Assembly (NCBI GenBank): GCA_902578445.1
Contig: CACHDC010000004.1
Span: 1 to 64,000, forward strand
Direction of reading: 5' to 3'
From: an uncultured Synechococcaceae cyanobacterium
GTDB taxonomy: Bacteria; Cyanobacteriota; Cyanobacteriia; PCC-6307; Cyanobiaceae
DNA length: 64,000 nucleotides
Shown here: positions 1-9,423 of the stretch, piece after piece
Position numbering within the stretch: position 1 is the first letter of the stretch
Layout of the letters: every line of letters begins with the position of its first letter
Program-made: the position numbers and the translations under genes
The notes under the pieces: generated by a model
The model's input: only the letters and a program-made list of their open reading frames with translations
What the model was told of the DNA's origin: nothing
Databases searched by the model: none

Positions 1-333
1 GAATGTAAACCATTAAGTATTGAAAAAAAAATACTTACTATTGTAGTAAATCATCCACAGTGGCGCCAAGCTTTAATCTACAACAAGCATAAATTAAAAG
101 AGAGAATAGAGAAAATCGGAATAACTTTGAATGAAATAAAAATAATCCAAAATTATGAAATTAAAAATAAAAATACTAAGGCTACTAATGCAAAGATAGT
201 TTGGGCAAAGCATCCAAGCAGAATAGACCAAAATAATATGTGCATTTGCACTCTCTGTAATTCTCCAACTCCTGAGGGCGAAATCAAAAGATGGGGAAAG
301 TGTTCTTTTTGTTGGAGAAAAATAAAAAACTAA
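1..333 (+). CDS. DUF721 (DciA-like) protein with C-terminal zinc ribbon, 5' end outside window
   Basis: The frame is open from base 1, so the N-terminus is cut by the window edge; about 110 residues are visible. The first part (ILTIVVNHPQWRQALIYNK, then KLKERIEKIG) has the look of the DUF721/DciA family, which in many bacteria helps the replicative helicase. The C-terminus has two Cys pairs (CTLC and CSFC) typical of the zinc ribbon found in cyanobacterial members. Family assignment is from remembered patterns; the role in helicase loading is inferred from the family. Confidence 0.6.
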   Translation, partial: ECKPLSIEKKILTIVVNHPQWRQALIYNKHKLKERIEKIGITLNEIKIIQNYEIKNKNTKATNAKIVWAKHPSRIDQNNMCICTLCNSPTPEGEIKRWGKCSFCWRKIKN

Positions 334-338
334 ATTCT

Positions 339-1040
339 TTATTTAGTTAAAATTAGTATTCCCATTTGCCCCCCCAAAATAGTCCTATATTCAGCTTTTT
401 TAAATCCAACTCCCTTAGCAATATTTATAAGCTCATTTTTCTTTGGAAAATTACTAATACTTTTTTCAATGTATGCGTACTCTGGACCTAAATTAAAAAG
501 CCGCGAAATGGTTACTACAATTAATCTCAAATAAATTTTCTGAAAAATATTGGATAAAGAATTTCTCGTTGAGTGATTAAAATCCAAAAATCCTGCCCTC
601 CCATTATCCTTCAAAAGATCAAAAACTTTTTTGATTCCTTCTTCAACATTATTCAAGTTTCTAAGTCCATATGACATGCAAATTCCATCAAAACTTTTTG
701 AAAAATCATTAATTTCTAATACATCTTTAATTTTCCACTTAATAAATTTATTATTTTTAAGCTCTGATTTTTTTTTTGCAATATTTAAGATGTCCTCTGC
801 ACTGTCAATCCCAGTAATTGAACCCCTTGGACTAACTCTCTCAGAAATTAAGAATGCTAAATCTCCAGTTCCACAGCATAAATCTGCCCAATCTTCACCA
901 TTTAAAGGTTCCAACAAATTAACTAATTTCCTTTTCCATAATCTGTGCAACCCAAAACTTAATAAATTATTTAAAAAGTCATATTTGTAAGAGATTTTAT
1001 TAAATATATTTTTGACTTCGATAGTTTTTGTGAATTTCAT
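339..1040 (-). CDS. menG: Demethylphylloquinone / ubiquinone-menaquinone C-methyltransferase (UbiE/MenG)
   Basis: A 233-residue SAM-dependent methyltransferase. The SAM motif I (DLCCGTGD) is at about residues 53-60, and the UbiE signature YDFLNNLLSFGLHRLWKR precedes it at 20-37. In cyanobacteria this enzyme performs the last methylation of phylloquinone, the photosystem I electron acceptor. It is convergent with the DUF721 gene, with only 5 bases between the stops. Length is normal for the family. Confidence 0.9.
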   Translation of the reverse strand: MKFTKTIEVKNIFNKISYKYDFLNNLLSFGLHRLWKRKLVNLLEPLNGEDWADLCCGTGDLAFLISERVSPRGSITGIDSAEDILNIAKKKSELKNNKFIKWKIKDVLEINDFSKSFDGICMSYGLRNLNNVEEGIKKVFDLLKDNGRAGFLDFNHSTRNSLSNIFQKIYLRLIVVTISRLFNLGPEYAYIEKSISNFPKKNELINIAKGVGFKKAEYRTILGGQMGILILTK

Positions 1041-1085
1041 TTTTTAATTTTTAACTTATTTCTTTTTGGTATTAAATTAAATTTT

Positions 1086-1856
1086 TTATTCATTTGGTCT
1101 AATTGGAAGTTTTTTTTCAAGGAGGAAAGTCTTTATTTCTCTTAAAGAAAGCTTCTTATCGTGAAGTAATGATGCTAAAAGTGCGGCAGATGCCCTGCTT
1201 TCATTGAAAACATCATAGATATCTTCTAAACAACCTGCTCCTCCAGAAGCAATCACTGGAATATTAACAATATTGGTAACAGATTCAGTCAGATGTAAAT
1301 CATACCCATTCTGAGTGCCATCACCATCCATTGAAGTAAGCAAAATTTCCCCTGCTCCTAACTCCTCAACTTTCTTTGCCCAACTTAATACATCTATTCC
1401 AGTATTTTCTCTCCCTCCTTTTACATATACCTCCCATTCATCAGTCTTATTAACTTTTCTTTTAGCATCAATTGCTATCACGATACATTGATTACCAAAT
1501 TCTCTAGAACTTTTGGAAATTAAATCTGGATTTCTAACAGCAGAAGAATTCAAACTTACTTTGTCCGCTCCAGCTCTTAAAAGATCATTAATTGAAGAAA
1601 CAGAATCTATTCCTCCACCTACTGTAAATGGGATTTTTACTGATTTTGCGGTCCTAGAGACAAGGTCAACTAATGTATTTCTATTTTCTACACTGGCTCT
1701 AATATCTAAGAATACTAATTCATCTGCGCCTTCATCAGAATACCTACAAGCCAATTCAACAGGATCACCAGAGTCTCTCAAGTTAACAAAATTTACACCT
1801 TTAACCACTCTGCCATGGGCGACATCTAAACAAGGAATTAAACGAAGAGCTACCAT
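1086..1856 (-). CDS. hisF: Imidazole glycerol phosphate synthase, cyclase subunit
   Basis: A 256-residue (beta/alpha)8 barrel that makes imidazole glycerol phosphate and AICAR from PRFAR in histidine biosynthesis, using ammonia supplied by HisH. The two catalytic aspartates of the family are visible at D11 ([10 protein letters not shown]) and D130 (VIAIDAKR). The phosphate-binding glycine loops (TVGGGI, IASGGAG) are also present. Full length. Confidence 0.95.
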   Translation of the reverse strand: MVALRLIPCLDVAHGRVVKGVNFVNLRDSGDPVELACRYSDEGADELVFLDIRASVENRNTLVDLVSRTAKSVKIPFTVGGGIDSVSSINDLLRAGADKVSLNSSAVRNPDLISKSSREFGNQCIVIAIDAKRKVNKTDEWEVYVKGGRENTGIDVLSWAKKVEELGAGEILLTSMDGDGTQNGYDLHLTESVTNIVNIPVIASGGAGCLEDIYDVFNESRASAALLASLLHDKKLSLREIKTFLLEKKLPIRPNE

Positions 1857-1915
1857 TTTAGTAAAAATTGTCCAAATGCTGTTAATCTTGCATAATAGCT
1901 TCCATTTTACCTCTT

Positions 1916-2140
1916 ATGGCTGAAACAAAATTATTACCCAAAATCGGTAGTAAAATCAAAATTAACATTAACAAAGTAAAAGATAGACTACCAGCTAAAT
2001 TAATCGATCAAATATCCTCGAATCCTAAAGCCATAATAACAGGCTATAAAATGACAGACGGCAGAAGTATTGGGATCACCGCAAAATTTCAGAATGGTGA
2101 GCAAAATTGGTTTTTCCCAGAAGAAATTGAGAAAGGTTAA
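1916..2140 (+). CDS. DUF2862 small conserved cyanobacterial protein
   Basis: A 74-residue protein of unknown function. The pattern of a short basic beta-rich domain (KIGSKIKININKVKDRLP, ITGYKMTDGRSIG) ending in WFFPEEIE fits DUF2862, a family found mainly in cyanobacteria. It lies 8 bases before chlG on the same strand and is probably co-transcribed with it and the following penicillin-binding protein. The family assignment is from memory. Confidence 0.7.
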   Translation: MAETKLLPKIGSKIKININKVKDRLPAKLIDQISSNPKAIITGYKMTDGRSIGITAKFQNGEQNWFFPEEIEKG

Positions 2141-2148
2141 AGAGTAAA

Positions 2149-3096
2149 GTGAATGATCCAAAACAACTATTAGGAATTAAGGGTGCCTCTGAAACATCAA
2201 GCATATGGAAACTCCGTATACAGTTAATGAAACCCATAACGTGGATCCCTTTGATATGGGGGGTTATTTGTGGAGCAGCTGCAAGTGGGAATTTTGAATG
2301 GACATTCAGTAATCTTCTAGCTTCATTGGCATGTATGTTGATGAGTGGACCACTTTTGGCTGGTTATACCCAAACCATAAATGATTTTTTTGATAAAGAA
2401 ATTGATGCAATTAATGAACCAAATAGACCAATTCCTTCTGGCAAAATTTCAATTAAAGATGTAAAAATACAAATCTGGGTATTACTTATAGCTGGTTTAA
2501 TAGTTGCTTTTCTATTAGATTTATATGCTAAGCATAGCTTCCCCTCCGTCTTACTTTTGGCATTAGGAGGTTCCTTTGTTAGTTATATATATTCTGCTCC
2601 ACCACTCAAATTAAAACAGAATGGTTGGCTTGGAAATTATGCATTAGGAGCATCTTATATAGCTTTACCTTGGTGGGCAGGACAAGCCTTGTTTGGGAAA
2701 TTAACTATCGTGACGGCGATACTAACACTTGCTTATAGCCTCTCAGGACTTGGAATTGCTGTTATTAATGATTTCAAAAGTGTTGAAGGAGACTCAAAGC
2801 TAGGCTTAAATTCTCTACCAGTAGTATTTGGAATTAAAAATGCAAGTAGAATAAGTGCAGGATTGATTGACATTTTTCAATTAGCAATGGTTGTAGTATT
2901 AGTCATTATTGGTCAACATTTAGCCTCTGTAATTTTGGTTTTATTGGTAATTCCACAAATTACATTTCAAGATATGTGGTTACTAAGAGATCCTCTAAAG
3001 TTTGATGTCAAATATCAAGCAAGTGCCCAACCCTTCCTTATAACTGGAATGTTAGTTACAGCTTTAGCGATAGGACATAGTTTTTTAGTTGCTTAA
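2149..3096 (+). CDS. chlG: Chlorophyll synthase
   Basis: A 315-residue UbiA-type prenyltransferase with about nine membrane segments. It attaches the phytyl or geranylgeranyl tail to (divinyl) chlorophyllide in the thylakoid membrane. The first Asp-rich motif (NDFFDKEIDAINEPNRP) is at residues 78-94 and the second (INDFKSVEGD) is near 205-214; both bind the prenyl diphosphate through Mg2+. The start is GTG at 2149. The 3' end overlaps the next gene by a few bases. Confidence 0.95.
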   Translation: MNDPKQLLGIKGASETSSIWKLRIQLMKPITWIPLIWGVICGAAASGNFEWTFSNLLASLACMLMSGPLLAGYTQTINDFFDKEIDAINEPNRPIPSGKISIKDVKIQIWVLLIAGLIVAFLLDLYAKHSFPSVLLLALGGSFVSYIYSAPPLKLKQNGWLGNYALGASYIALPWWAGQALFGKLTIVTAILTLAYSLSGLGIAVINDFKSVEGDSKLGLNSLPVVFGIKNASRISAGLIDIFQLAMVVVLVIIGQHLASVILVLLVIPQITFQDMWLLRDPLKFDVKYQASAQPFLITGMLVTALAIGHSFLVA

Positions 3097-4867
3097 GGTG
3101 CAAAAGATTAAATTCAAATCTTTTGTTTTAATAATTCCAATATTAATTTTTTCTGGAATATCTTTTTATTTTTTTAGTCTAATATTTAGTACGTTAAAAT
3201 TTGACGTAGCTAAAAATAAAAAGTTTCAGGGAACCAAATATTCTTATGTAATATCATCTTCTGATAATAAAATACTAAGCAAATTAAGCCGCAAATTTGA
3301 AATAGATAATAGTTATCATAAGATTCCATTTTTTCTTAAATATTCTTTTATATCTTCTGAGGATAAAAGATTTTATAAACATAATGGAATAGATTTAAAA
3401 AGTATTTCTCGTGCCCTTATTCAAAATATTAGAAGTGGTTATGTTAAAGAGGGAGGAAGTACGATTACACAACAAGTTGCTAGATTACTTTTTCTAAATA
3501 ATGATTTAAGTTTTCAAAGAAAAATTAAAGAAATATTAATATCACTCATACTTGAATCTAGATATAACAAAAATCAAATTTTAAAATTATATTTAAATAA
3601 TATTTATCTAGGATCAGGTGCATACGGGGTAGACGAGGCTGCCCAAGTATATTTTGGAAAATTTATAGAAGAATTGACATTATCAGAGATCGCATTAATT
3701 ACAGGATTAGCTCCAGCGCCGTCAATTTTTTCACCTTATCAAAATTTAGAACTAGCTATTAAAAATAGAAATAAAGTTCTTGAATCAATGTATGTTGATG
3801 GATATATTTCTCTTGCAAATAAGAATAAGGCTATAAAAGAAAAAATAAAATTAAATTATCAAACAGGTGATAATTTTTTAGATGATAAATTACTAATAAA
3901 CTTTATTCTTAAGGAAACAGATAAAAAAATTGGAAGTAAAAATGATTATAAGTTTTTAAGAATTAAATCTTCTATCAACAAAGATTGGCAAGAAAAAGGG
4001 CAAAAAATATCAAGATATGCAGGGCCTAAAGAACTTGAATTTGGTCTTTTATCTATCGAATCAAACACAGGACTAATCAGGACAATGATAACAAGCAAAA
4101 ATCCATCAATTAATGAATACAATAGAGTGATTTCATCTATAAGACCATTGGGTTCTACTTTTAAAATAATCCCTTATGCTGCTGCATTAATAGAAGGAAT
4201 AAAATTAAGCGATAAATTTGAAGACTTACCATTATGCTGGGAAAGTTATTGCCCAAAAAATTTTTCAGAAGACTATAGAGGTTCGATATCTTTGATAGAA
4301 TCATTTAAAAGTTCATCAAATATAGTTCCAATATCAATAACAAAAAAAATTGGCTTAAAAAATATTATTAATTTAGCGAATTCATTTGGACTAGGTTACG
4401 AGCAAGAGCTTGAGGAATTCCCATCGTTAGCTATTGGCTCCTACGGAGATAATCTTTTAAACATCACAAATGCATATTCTGCAATAAACAATAATGGGAA
4501 GATTCAAAGCCCTGAAATCATAGAAAAAATAGAATCATTTAAAAAACAAACTATTTGGAAAAACAAATCTATTTCTAAGAAAATATTAGATTTAAAAATA
4601 AACAAGAAAATAAATAAACTTCTTGAAAAATCTGTAAAAGAAGGAACTTCAAAAGCAGCCTCTATAAAAGGAAAGAAAATTTTTGGGAAAACTGGAACAT
4701 CTGATGGAAATAAAGATCTCTGGTTTATTGGTTCTATTGATAATCTTACAACAGGGATCTGGATAGGTTACGACGATAACAAGGAATCTAAATTATCTAG
4801 TGGAAATGCAGCTTATTTATGGAAGAAATTCATATCTGAAATTTATAAAATTCCAATTAAAAAATAA
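3089..4867 (+). CDS. Class A penicillin-binding protein (glycosyltransferase plus transpeptidase)
   Basis: A 592-residue bifunctional peptidoglycan synthase. A signal anchor lies at about residues 10-32. The GT51 domain has the catalytic Glu in EDKRFYKHNG (E91) and the GGSTITQQ motif at 122-129. The transpeptidase domain has the nucleophile motif STFK at 356-359, SSN at 409-411 and KTGT at 534-537. Two starts are possible: TTG at 3089, which overlaps chlG, or GTG at 3098. The protein is short for a class A enzyme, with no large C-terminal extension. Confidence 0.9.
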   Translation: MLKVQKIKFKSFVLIIPILIFSGISFYFFSLIFSTLKFDVAKNKKFQGTKYSYVISSSDNKILSKLSRKFEIDNSYHKIPFFLKYSFISSEDKRFYKHNGIDLKSISRALIQNIRSGYVKEGGSTITQQVARLLFLNNDLSFQRKIKEILISLILESRYNKNQILKLYLNNIYLGSGAYGVDEAAQVYFGKFIEELTLSEIALITGLAPAPSIFSPYQNLELAIKNRNKVLESMYVDGYISLANKNKAIKEKIKLNYQTGDNFLDDKLLINFILKETDKKIGSKNDYKFLRIKSSINKDWQEKGQKISRYAGPKELEFGLLSIESNTGLIRTMITSKNPSINEYNRVISSIRPLGSTFKIIPYAAALIEGIKLSDKFEDLPLCWESYCPKNFSEDYRGSISLIESFKSSSNIVPISITKKIGLKNIINLANSFGLGYEQELEEFPSLAIGSYGDNLLNITNAYSAINNNGKIQSPEIIEKIESFKKQTIWKNKSISKKILDLKINKKINKLLEKSVKEGTSKAASIKGKKIFGKTGTSDGNKDLWFIGSIDNLTTGIWIGYDDNKESKLSSGNAAYLWKKFISEIYKIPIKK

Positions 4868-4876
4868 ATTTTATTT

Positions 4877-6193
4877 TTAAGATTTATAAGAAATTATTGC
4901 AGAATAAAATCCATCACCAGGATAATCTAAGCTAGGTAAAATTTGCTTTTGACTAACCAATTTTATAGTTTTGTTTTTTTCAATAAATCGTTCAATTAAT
5001 AGATTATTTTCATCGGGACAAATAGTACAAGTTGAATAAACTAAAGTACCATCTTTTTTCAAAAGAGGAAAAATACTCTCCAAAAGTTTTTCCTGTAATA
5101 AAGTTAAAGATTTTATTTTTTCTTTACTTAAAGACCATCTAGAATCTGGATTCCTGGAAAGAGTTCCAATGCCTGAACATGGAGCATCTACTAAAATCTT
5201 ATCAAAATAAGAGATAAAATTAGGATTTAATTCAATCAAACTCGTAGCATCAGCCTTAAGGGTATTAACAGATTTTAAATTTAACCTTTCTAAATTTGAT
5301 TGAAGTATTTTCAATCTTTTTGCTGATCTATCTACAGCAACGATTTCAGCACTATCATTTGTTAATTCTGCAAGGTGTGTAGACTTACTTCCTGGAGCTG
5401 CACAAGCATCTAAAATCTTTTCACCTTCTTTTGGATTTAAAAGAGGTGCTATCCACTGAGAAGATCTGTCTTGAATTGTCCAAAGTCCATCACTATATCC
5501 TGGTAAATTTTTTATAGATCTTGGATTAGATTTTAAAGTAATTCCATTATGTAAATCTTTAATAATTTCAGCATCAATTTTATTTTCATGAAGTACTTTC
5601 AAAAAGTTATCTAAATTAGTTTTTAATTGGTTAATTCTCAAATCAATTGATGGTTTTTTATTAAATGCCTTAATGATATTTTCACCCTCGCAATTGCCTA
5701 CCCATTTATAAAGATCCTTAACAAGCCATAATGGAAATGATTCAAGATATGAAATTCTTTCTTTTCTATCAGAAGATAATTCCGGAAAGATTTTTTGTTC
5801 TAATTTTCTTGATGCATTTCTCAATATCGCATTTACAGTTCCCGCTAAACCATTTAAATCTGTTTTTTTAGCTACTTCAACAGTGGTAGAGATAGCAGCA
5901 GGAAATGGGATTTTATCCATTTTCAATAGTTGATACAAACCTATATGTAGAAGCCATCTTAACTTTGGAGGCTGCTTTTTATGAGTAATTTTTGATGTAT
6001 GATCCGTCCAAAGATCAAGAAATTTTCTATACCTTATGCATCCATAAGATAATTCCGTAATAAAAGCTATATCAAGAGGATTAAATTGATAATTTTTTAA
6101 AACCTTTTCAAGAGCATGATCAGAAAAATCACCAGAACTAACTTTTAGTAAAATTTCCCAAGCTGCCTTTCTTTGTAAATATCCTATGCTCAA
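4877..6193 (-). CDS. rsmB: 16S rRNA (cytosine-967-C5)-methyltransferase
   Basis: A 438-residue RsmB/Sun-type enzyme. A NusB-like RNA-binding domain covers about residues 1-140, followed by the SAM-dependent m5C methyltransferase domain. Motifs are DACAAPG at 262-268, DAPCSG at 336-341 (Cys339) and STC at 387-389 (Cys389), the two catalytic cysteines of RNA m5C methyltransferases. It is convergent with the penicillin-binding protein gene. Confidence 0.93.
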   Translation of the reverse strand: MSIGYLQRKAAWEILLKVSSGDFSDHALEKVLKNYQFNPLDIAFITELSYGCIRYRKFLDLWTDHTSKITHKKQPPKLRWLLHIGLYQLLKMDKIPFPAAISTTVEVAKKTDLNGLAGTVNAILRNASRKLEQKIFPELSSDRKERISYLESFPLWLVKDLYKWVGNCEGENIIKAFNKKPSIDLRINQLKTNLDNFLKVLHENKIDAEIIKDLHNGITLKSNPRSIKNLPGYSDGLWTIQDRSSQWIAPLLNPKEGEKILDACAAPGSKSTHLAELTNDSAEIVAVDRSAKRLKILQSNLERLNLKSVNTLKADATSLIELNPNFISYFDKILVDAPCSGIGTLSRNPDSRWSLSKEKIKSLTLLQEKLLESIFPLLKKDGTLVYSTCTICPDENNLLIERFIEKNKTIKLVSQKQILPSLDYPGDGFYSAIISYKS

Positions 6194-6244
6194 AATATAA
6201 TTAATTTTTTAAAGATAACTTTAATATACAAAAAATTCAAAAAT

Positions 6245-6388
6245 TTAAACTACTTTTTCAATTGCAGAATTAAACCAAATAAAACCTAAGATAGAAGTAA
6301 GTGAAAGATTAAATCCTAAAAAAAGAAAGATATTTAAAGAATGGATTCTTTCCCGAAAAAATATTTTTTTCTCTTTTTGATACTTCAT
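6245..6388 (-). CDS. Small single-span membrane protein
   Basis: A 47-residue reading frame: a basic start (MKYQKEKKIFFRERIHS), one hydrophobic span at about residues 18-40 and a short tail ending in IEKVV. The positive-inside pattern suggests the N-terminus is cytoplasmic. It fills the gap between rsmB and the next small gene, and all three read the same way. No function is recognised; small membrane proteins like this are common in Prochlorococcus. Confidence 0.5.
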   Translation of the reverse strand: MKYQKEKKIFFRERIHSLNIFLFLGFNLSLTSILGFIWFNSAIEKVV

Positions 6389-6407
6389 TATTAAAATAAA
6401 AACTTAT

Positions 6408-6587
6408 TCAGGATTGCAAACGGCAACCAATATTGATAGATCCTGCGTCAAGCATTCTGCCTAATTTAATTGCTATAGATTCCTCCAACCTAGTGAAATT
6501 AGATTGATGGGTAGTTATCCAATCTAATTCAGAAAAAGTGATAATTCCCGTCGAGTTACTTTTTAAAAAAAGTGTTCCAATTTCCAT
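6408..6587 (-). CDS. Small conserved-looking hypothetical protein
   Basis: A 59-residue reading frame beginning MEIGTLFLKSNSTGIITFSE and ending GRMLDAGSINIGCRLQS. It has no membrane segment or known motif. Codon use matches the neighbours and the frame occupies an otherwise empty gap, which supports a real gene. The function is unknown. Confidence 0.5.
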   Translation of the reverse strand: MEIGTLFLKSNSTGIITFSELDWITTHQSNFTRLEESIAIKLGRMLDAGSINIGCRLQS

Positions 6588-6693
6588 TAGATAAATCTAA
6601 TTTTTCCTAAGTTAACATCCGTACTTAATATTTTCTTCATAACATAATATTCTTTTAATTTTTCAAAGACAACTTTAGGTTATTACTCTTAAT

Positions 6694-8184
6694 TTATTGA
6701 ATATCTCTTAAAAATTTATCGGCCGTTTTTAGGTGATTATTTAATTTTTCCTCTGACATTTTATCGAGATTTCTCGTTAACATTGCCAGACGATATTGCT
6801 TTCTAAAAAAGCTTTCATTATCTTTAATAAATTTCCAGAATAAGCCATCCCATATTTCACACCATGGGCCAGTTTTAAAATTAGACATTTTTTTTACATA
6901 ATTAGAGCTTGATATATATGGCTTTGTTGAAAAGATACCACCATCACTAAACTGACTCATTCCGTAAACATTTGGGACCATAACCCAATCATAGGAATCA
7001 ATAAACATTTCCATAAACCATTTATAAACTTGGTTGGGGTGAATTCTACATAGAAGCATAAAGTTGCCAACAATCATTAGCCGCTCAATATGATGACAAT
7101 AACCAAATTTAATAATATTTTTTATAACAACGTCTACTGGTTCAATTCCTGTATTTCCTTGATAAAAAGATTTTGGAATTGGCTTATCTTCAAAATTCCA
7201 AAAATTACTATTTCGCATCTTTGTTCCGTACTTTTTATAGACGAGGCAAATAAATTCTCTCCATCCAATAATTTGACGAATAAAACCCTCTAAAGAGTTA
7301 ATAGGAACATTATTATTTTTTGCGAAAAGTAATGCTTTATTTACTACCACATCTGGGGTTAATAAACCGCTATTTAAAAGAGGAGAAAGTAAACTGTGCC
7401 ATAAAAAAGAATTTCCTTTAGAAATAGCATCCTCATAATCTCCAAATAAGAAAAATCTATGTTTAAAAAAATCATTTAACCATTCATCTGCCTCTTTAAA
7501 ATTAGTTGGATATAAAAAGTTATTACTTTCTCCAATAAACTCAACATCAAAATTGGCTAATGACTTTTCTGCATTAACTACAAATTTATTTTTTTTTAAT
7601 TTAGGTATATCAGGTATATTTATTTTTTTTGGTAATTTTTTTCTGTTCATTTCATCGAAACTCCATTTACCACCTTCAGGAGTATCATCAGGATTAACTA
7701 ATATCTTTTGGCTCTTTCTTTGATTCTCATAAAATCTCCCCATAAGAGGTTTTTTTGCATTTGATGCAAATAAATCTTTTAAATCTTCACTGCTCATGAA
7801 CATAGGAGAAGGCAAAATATTTAAAGCTAAATTATTACTTTCTACAAAATTATTAATCCTCTTCATTATTAAAAAATCATGAGGGTCAATGAGATTTATT
7901 TTCTGATATTTATTTTTAATGAATTCAGATAAGTAATCAACTGTAGAAACATTATTCTTATTTTCGATATATAAAACTTTAAAGCCAGATATTTCTAAAT
8001 AATTTTTATAAGCGAGCATAGATGCTCTATGAAAAACTAACTTATTTTTATGGTTAATTAATTTATGAAATTTATCATTTCCAAAAAATAATGAGTCTTC
8101 CAAAATCAAAACTTCACAATTTATTTTTAAGATTGGGCTTTCTCTAAAAAGTTGATTCGGGAAAATAATTGATACTTGTTTCAT
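6694..8184 (-). CDS. Cryptochrome/photolyase-related protein (FeS-BCP/PhrB type, Fe-S ligands apparently lost)
   Basis: A 496-residue protein of the deoxyribodipyrimidine photolyase-related family, to which bacterial (6-4) photolyases such as PhrB belong. Supporting blocks are the N-terminal antenna-type fold (SIIFPNQLF), [43 protein letters not shown] and the C-terminal [10 protein letters not shown]. Family members normally have a Cys-rich stretch after MSNY that binds a 4Fe-4S cluster. Here it is shortened to [17 protein letters not shown], leaving a single Cys. It overlaps the DUF2256 gene (ATGA), the last of three genes before it. A DNA-repair or light-sensing role is inferred from the family. 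Confidence 0.85.
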   Translation of the reverse strand: MKQVSIIFPNQLFRESPILKINCEVLILEDSLFFGNDKFHKLINHKNKLVFHRASMLAYKNYLEISGFKVLYIENKNNVSTVDYLSEFIKNKYQKINLIDPHDFLIMKRINNFVESNNLALNILPSPMFMSSEDLKDLFASNAKKPLMGRFYENQRKSQKILVNPDDTPEGGKWSFDEMNRKKLPKKINIPDIPKLKKNKFVVNAEKSLANFDVEFIGESNNFLYPTNFKEADEWLNDFFKHRFFLFGDYEDAISKGNSFLWHSLLSPLLNSGLLTPDVVVNKALLFAKNNNVPINSLEGFIRQIIGWREFICLVYKKYGTKMRNSNFWNFEDKPIPKSFYQGNTGIEPVDVVIKNIIKFGYCHHIERLMIVGNFMLLCRIHPNQVYKWFMEMFIDSYDWVMVPNVYGMSQFSDGGIFSTKPYISSSNYVKKMSNFKTGPWCEIWDGLFWKFIKDNESFFRKQYRLAMLTRNLDKMSEEKLNNHLKTADKFLRDIQ

Positions 8185-8312
8185 CTTTGCGACTTCCTGT
8201 TACTGCATCTTTTTGAACAATAGATAACATCATCCCAACAGTTTTTCCATTTTTTACGCCACTCAAACGGCCTATTGCAAACAGGACAAGTTTTAGTAGA
8301 AAGATTTTTCAA
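8181..8312 (-). CDS. DUF2256 zinc-finger-like small protein
   Basis: A 43-residue protein from a TTG start. The signature [14 protein letters not shown], then [12 protein letters not shown], matches DUF2256, a tiny four- to five-Cys protein usually encoded next to photolyase/cryptochrome genes. Its TGA stop overlaps the photolyase ATG (TCAT on the plus strand at 8181-8184), which implies translational coupling. The function is unknown; metal binding is inferred from the Cys pairs. Confidence 0.8.
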   Translation of the reverse strand: MKNLSTKTCPVCNRPFEWRKKWKNCWDDVIYCSKRCSNRKSQR

Positions 8313-8315
8313 AAT

Positions 8316-8552
8316 TTATAATTTTCTTTTATGAGTAGATTTAAATCTAGTTGAATCTTTAAGGGCCATATGTTTTGTATTTCTTCCCGAAACTCTCTTT
8401 CTCCAGACTTTGAAAGATTTTGGTTTAAGATTTTGACGCATAATTTTTATCGCATCTTCCTCTTTTAAACCAAATTGATACTCGATAGCTTCAAAGGGTG
8501 TTCTATCTTCCCAACACATTTCTATTATTCTGTCTATATCAATACTTTCCAT
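8316..8552 (-). CDS. TIGR03643 family (DUF2805) protein
   Basis: A 78-residue protein beginning with a helix-turn-helix-like segment (IDRIIEMCWEDRTPFEAIEYQFGLKEEDAIKIMR) followed by a basic tail (FKVWRKRVSGRNTKH). This is the TIGR03643/DUF2805 pattern, a small family that travels with photolyase-like genes. It lies 3 bases before the DUF2256 gene. The biochemical role is unknown. Confidence 0.75.
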   Translation of the reverse strand: MESIDIDRIIEMCWEDRTPFEAIEYQFGLKEEDAIKIMRQNLKPKSFKVWRKRVSGRNTKHMALKDSTRFKSTHKRKL

Positions 8553-8554
8553 AT

Positions 8555-8959
8555 TTATTGTTCACATTGTGAGGTACAAAGTTTTTCAATATCTGATCTA
8601 CCTGTAATTTGAAGTCTATATTTTGCCCAATATCTGTACATCAATCTCAATAATGGAGATAAGAGCTTAATCTTCAAGGGATAATAAACCCAACCTAAAC
8701 CAACTAATTCATAAGAATATGCAAGTACATCTAGTCCCCTAATAATTTCACCATTTTCAATAATCCCATGAAGGTTTGACATAGCTTCTGAATATGAGAT
8801 GTCATTAAAAAGCCTGTTATCATAATCCTTACTATTAATATCTACAAATGAAATTTGATTTAAGGTATCTCTTTTTTTAAGAAAATTTGTTTCTCTCAAA
8901 CAAAGTGGACAACCACCATCGAATAAAAAGGTTAATTTATTTTTCATATTTTTATTCAA
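8555..8959 (-). CDS. DCC family thiol-disulfide oxidoreductase-like protein (DUF393)
   Basis: A 134-residue protein with the DUF393 signature FLFDGGCPLCLRETNFLKKRD near the N-terminus. The CxxC pair and the following helix resemble a thioredoxin-like active site. It is the first gene of a tight four-gene unit (DCC, TIGR03643, DUF2256, photolyase) with gaps of only a few bases, so a shared role in photodamage response is a reasonable inference. The substrate is unknown. Confidence 0.8.
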   Translation of the reverse strand: MNKNMKNKLTFLFDGGCPLCLRETNFLKKRDTLNQISFVDINSKDYDNRLFNDISYSEAMSNLHGIIENGEIIRGLDVLAYSYELVGLGWVYYPLKIKLLSPLLRLMYRYWAKYRLQITGRSDIEKLCTSQCEQ

Positions 8960-9079
8960 ATATAGAAATTAAATAACTTTTTTGTGGAATAAAAATTTTT
9001 TTTTAGAGTACAAGCTTTATAAAGCCTTAATAATTGCCAGTTCTAATTTAGTGAAATTATATTATCTTATTAATTAATA

Positions 9080-9109
9080 AGCCATTGATTAAGGGATACA
9101 TCAATGGTT
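9080..9109 (-). terminator. Possible intrinsic terminator or hairpin
   Basis: CCATTGAT at 9082-9089 pairs with ATCAATGG at 9100-9107 around a 10-base loop. It lies 15-45 bases downstream of the minus-strand gene ending at 9125. The run of T after the stem is weak (CTTATTAATT on the minus strand), so termination is only probable. Confidence 0.4.
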
Positions 9110-9124
9110 TAAAAATATTTATGA

Positions 9125-9328
9125 TCAGTCATCTAGAAGATGAACTCCTTCTCCTACGTCAGGAGTAAATTTACAATATTTTTCAAAAATAAGTCCAACA
9201 CCTCTCATCTTTTCTCCTAATTCATCGTTAAATCTATTCCATTCTTCCGATTCACGATCAGGTAAATCCCACCCTTGTTTTTCTACCATACTTGTTATTA
9301 ATGTATAGTCCCATTCTATGTATGCCAT
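9125..9328 (-). CDS. Conserved small cyanobacterial hypothetical protein
   Basis: A 67-residue acidic protein, MAYIEWDYTLITSMVEKQGW through to GEGVHLLDD, with no membrane segment. Codon use is normal and it sits alone, divergent from trmH. It reads like a conserved picocyanobacterial protein, but no domain is recognised and no function is assigned. Confidence 0.6.
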   Translation of the reverse strand: MAYIEWDYTLITSMVEKQGWDLPDRESEEWNRFNDELGEKMRGVGLIFEKYCKFTPDVGEGVHLLDD

Positions 9329-9423
9329 TGAGTTAATTTAAACTACCAAATATTATAAACCAAGAGATTTAATAGGTAATCAATATTTTTTGAATATAAT
9401 TTAAAAGTGTGAAAAAATTATAA

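Noticed and set aside
631-990. 119-codon plus-strand open frame inside menG
   Set aside because: It is antisense to a clear methyltransferase gene and has no independent motif.
1513-1923. 136-codon open frame antisense to hisF
   Set aside because: The hisF reading has both catalytic residues; this frame is a shadow.
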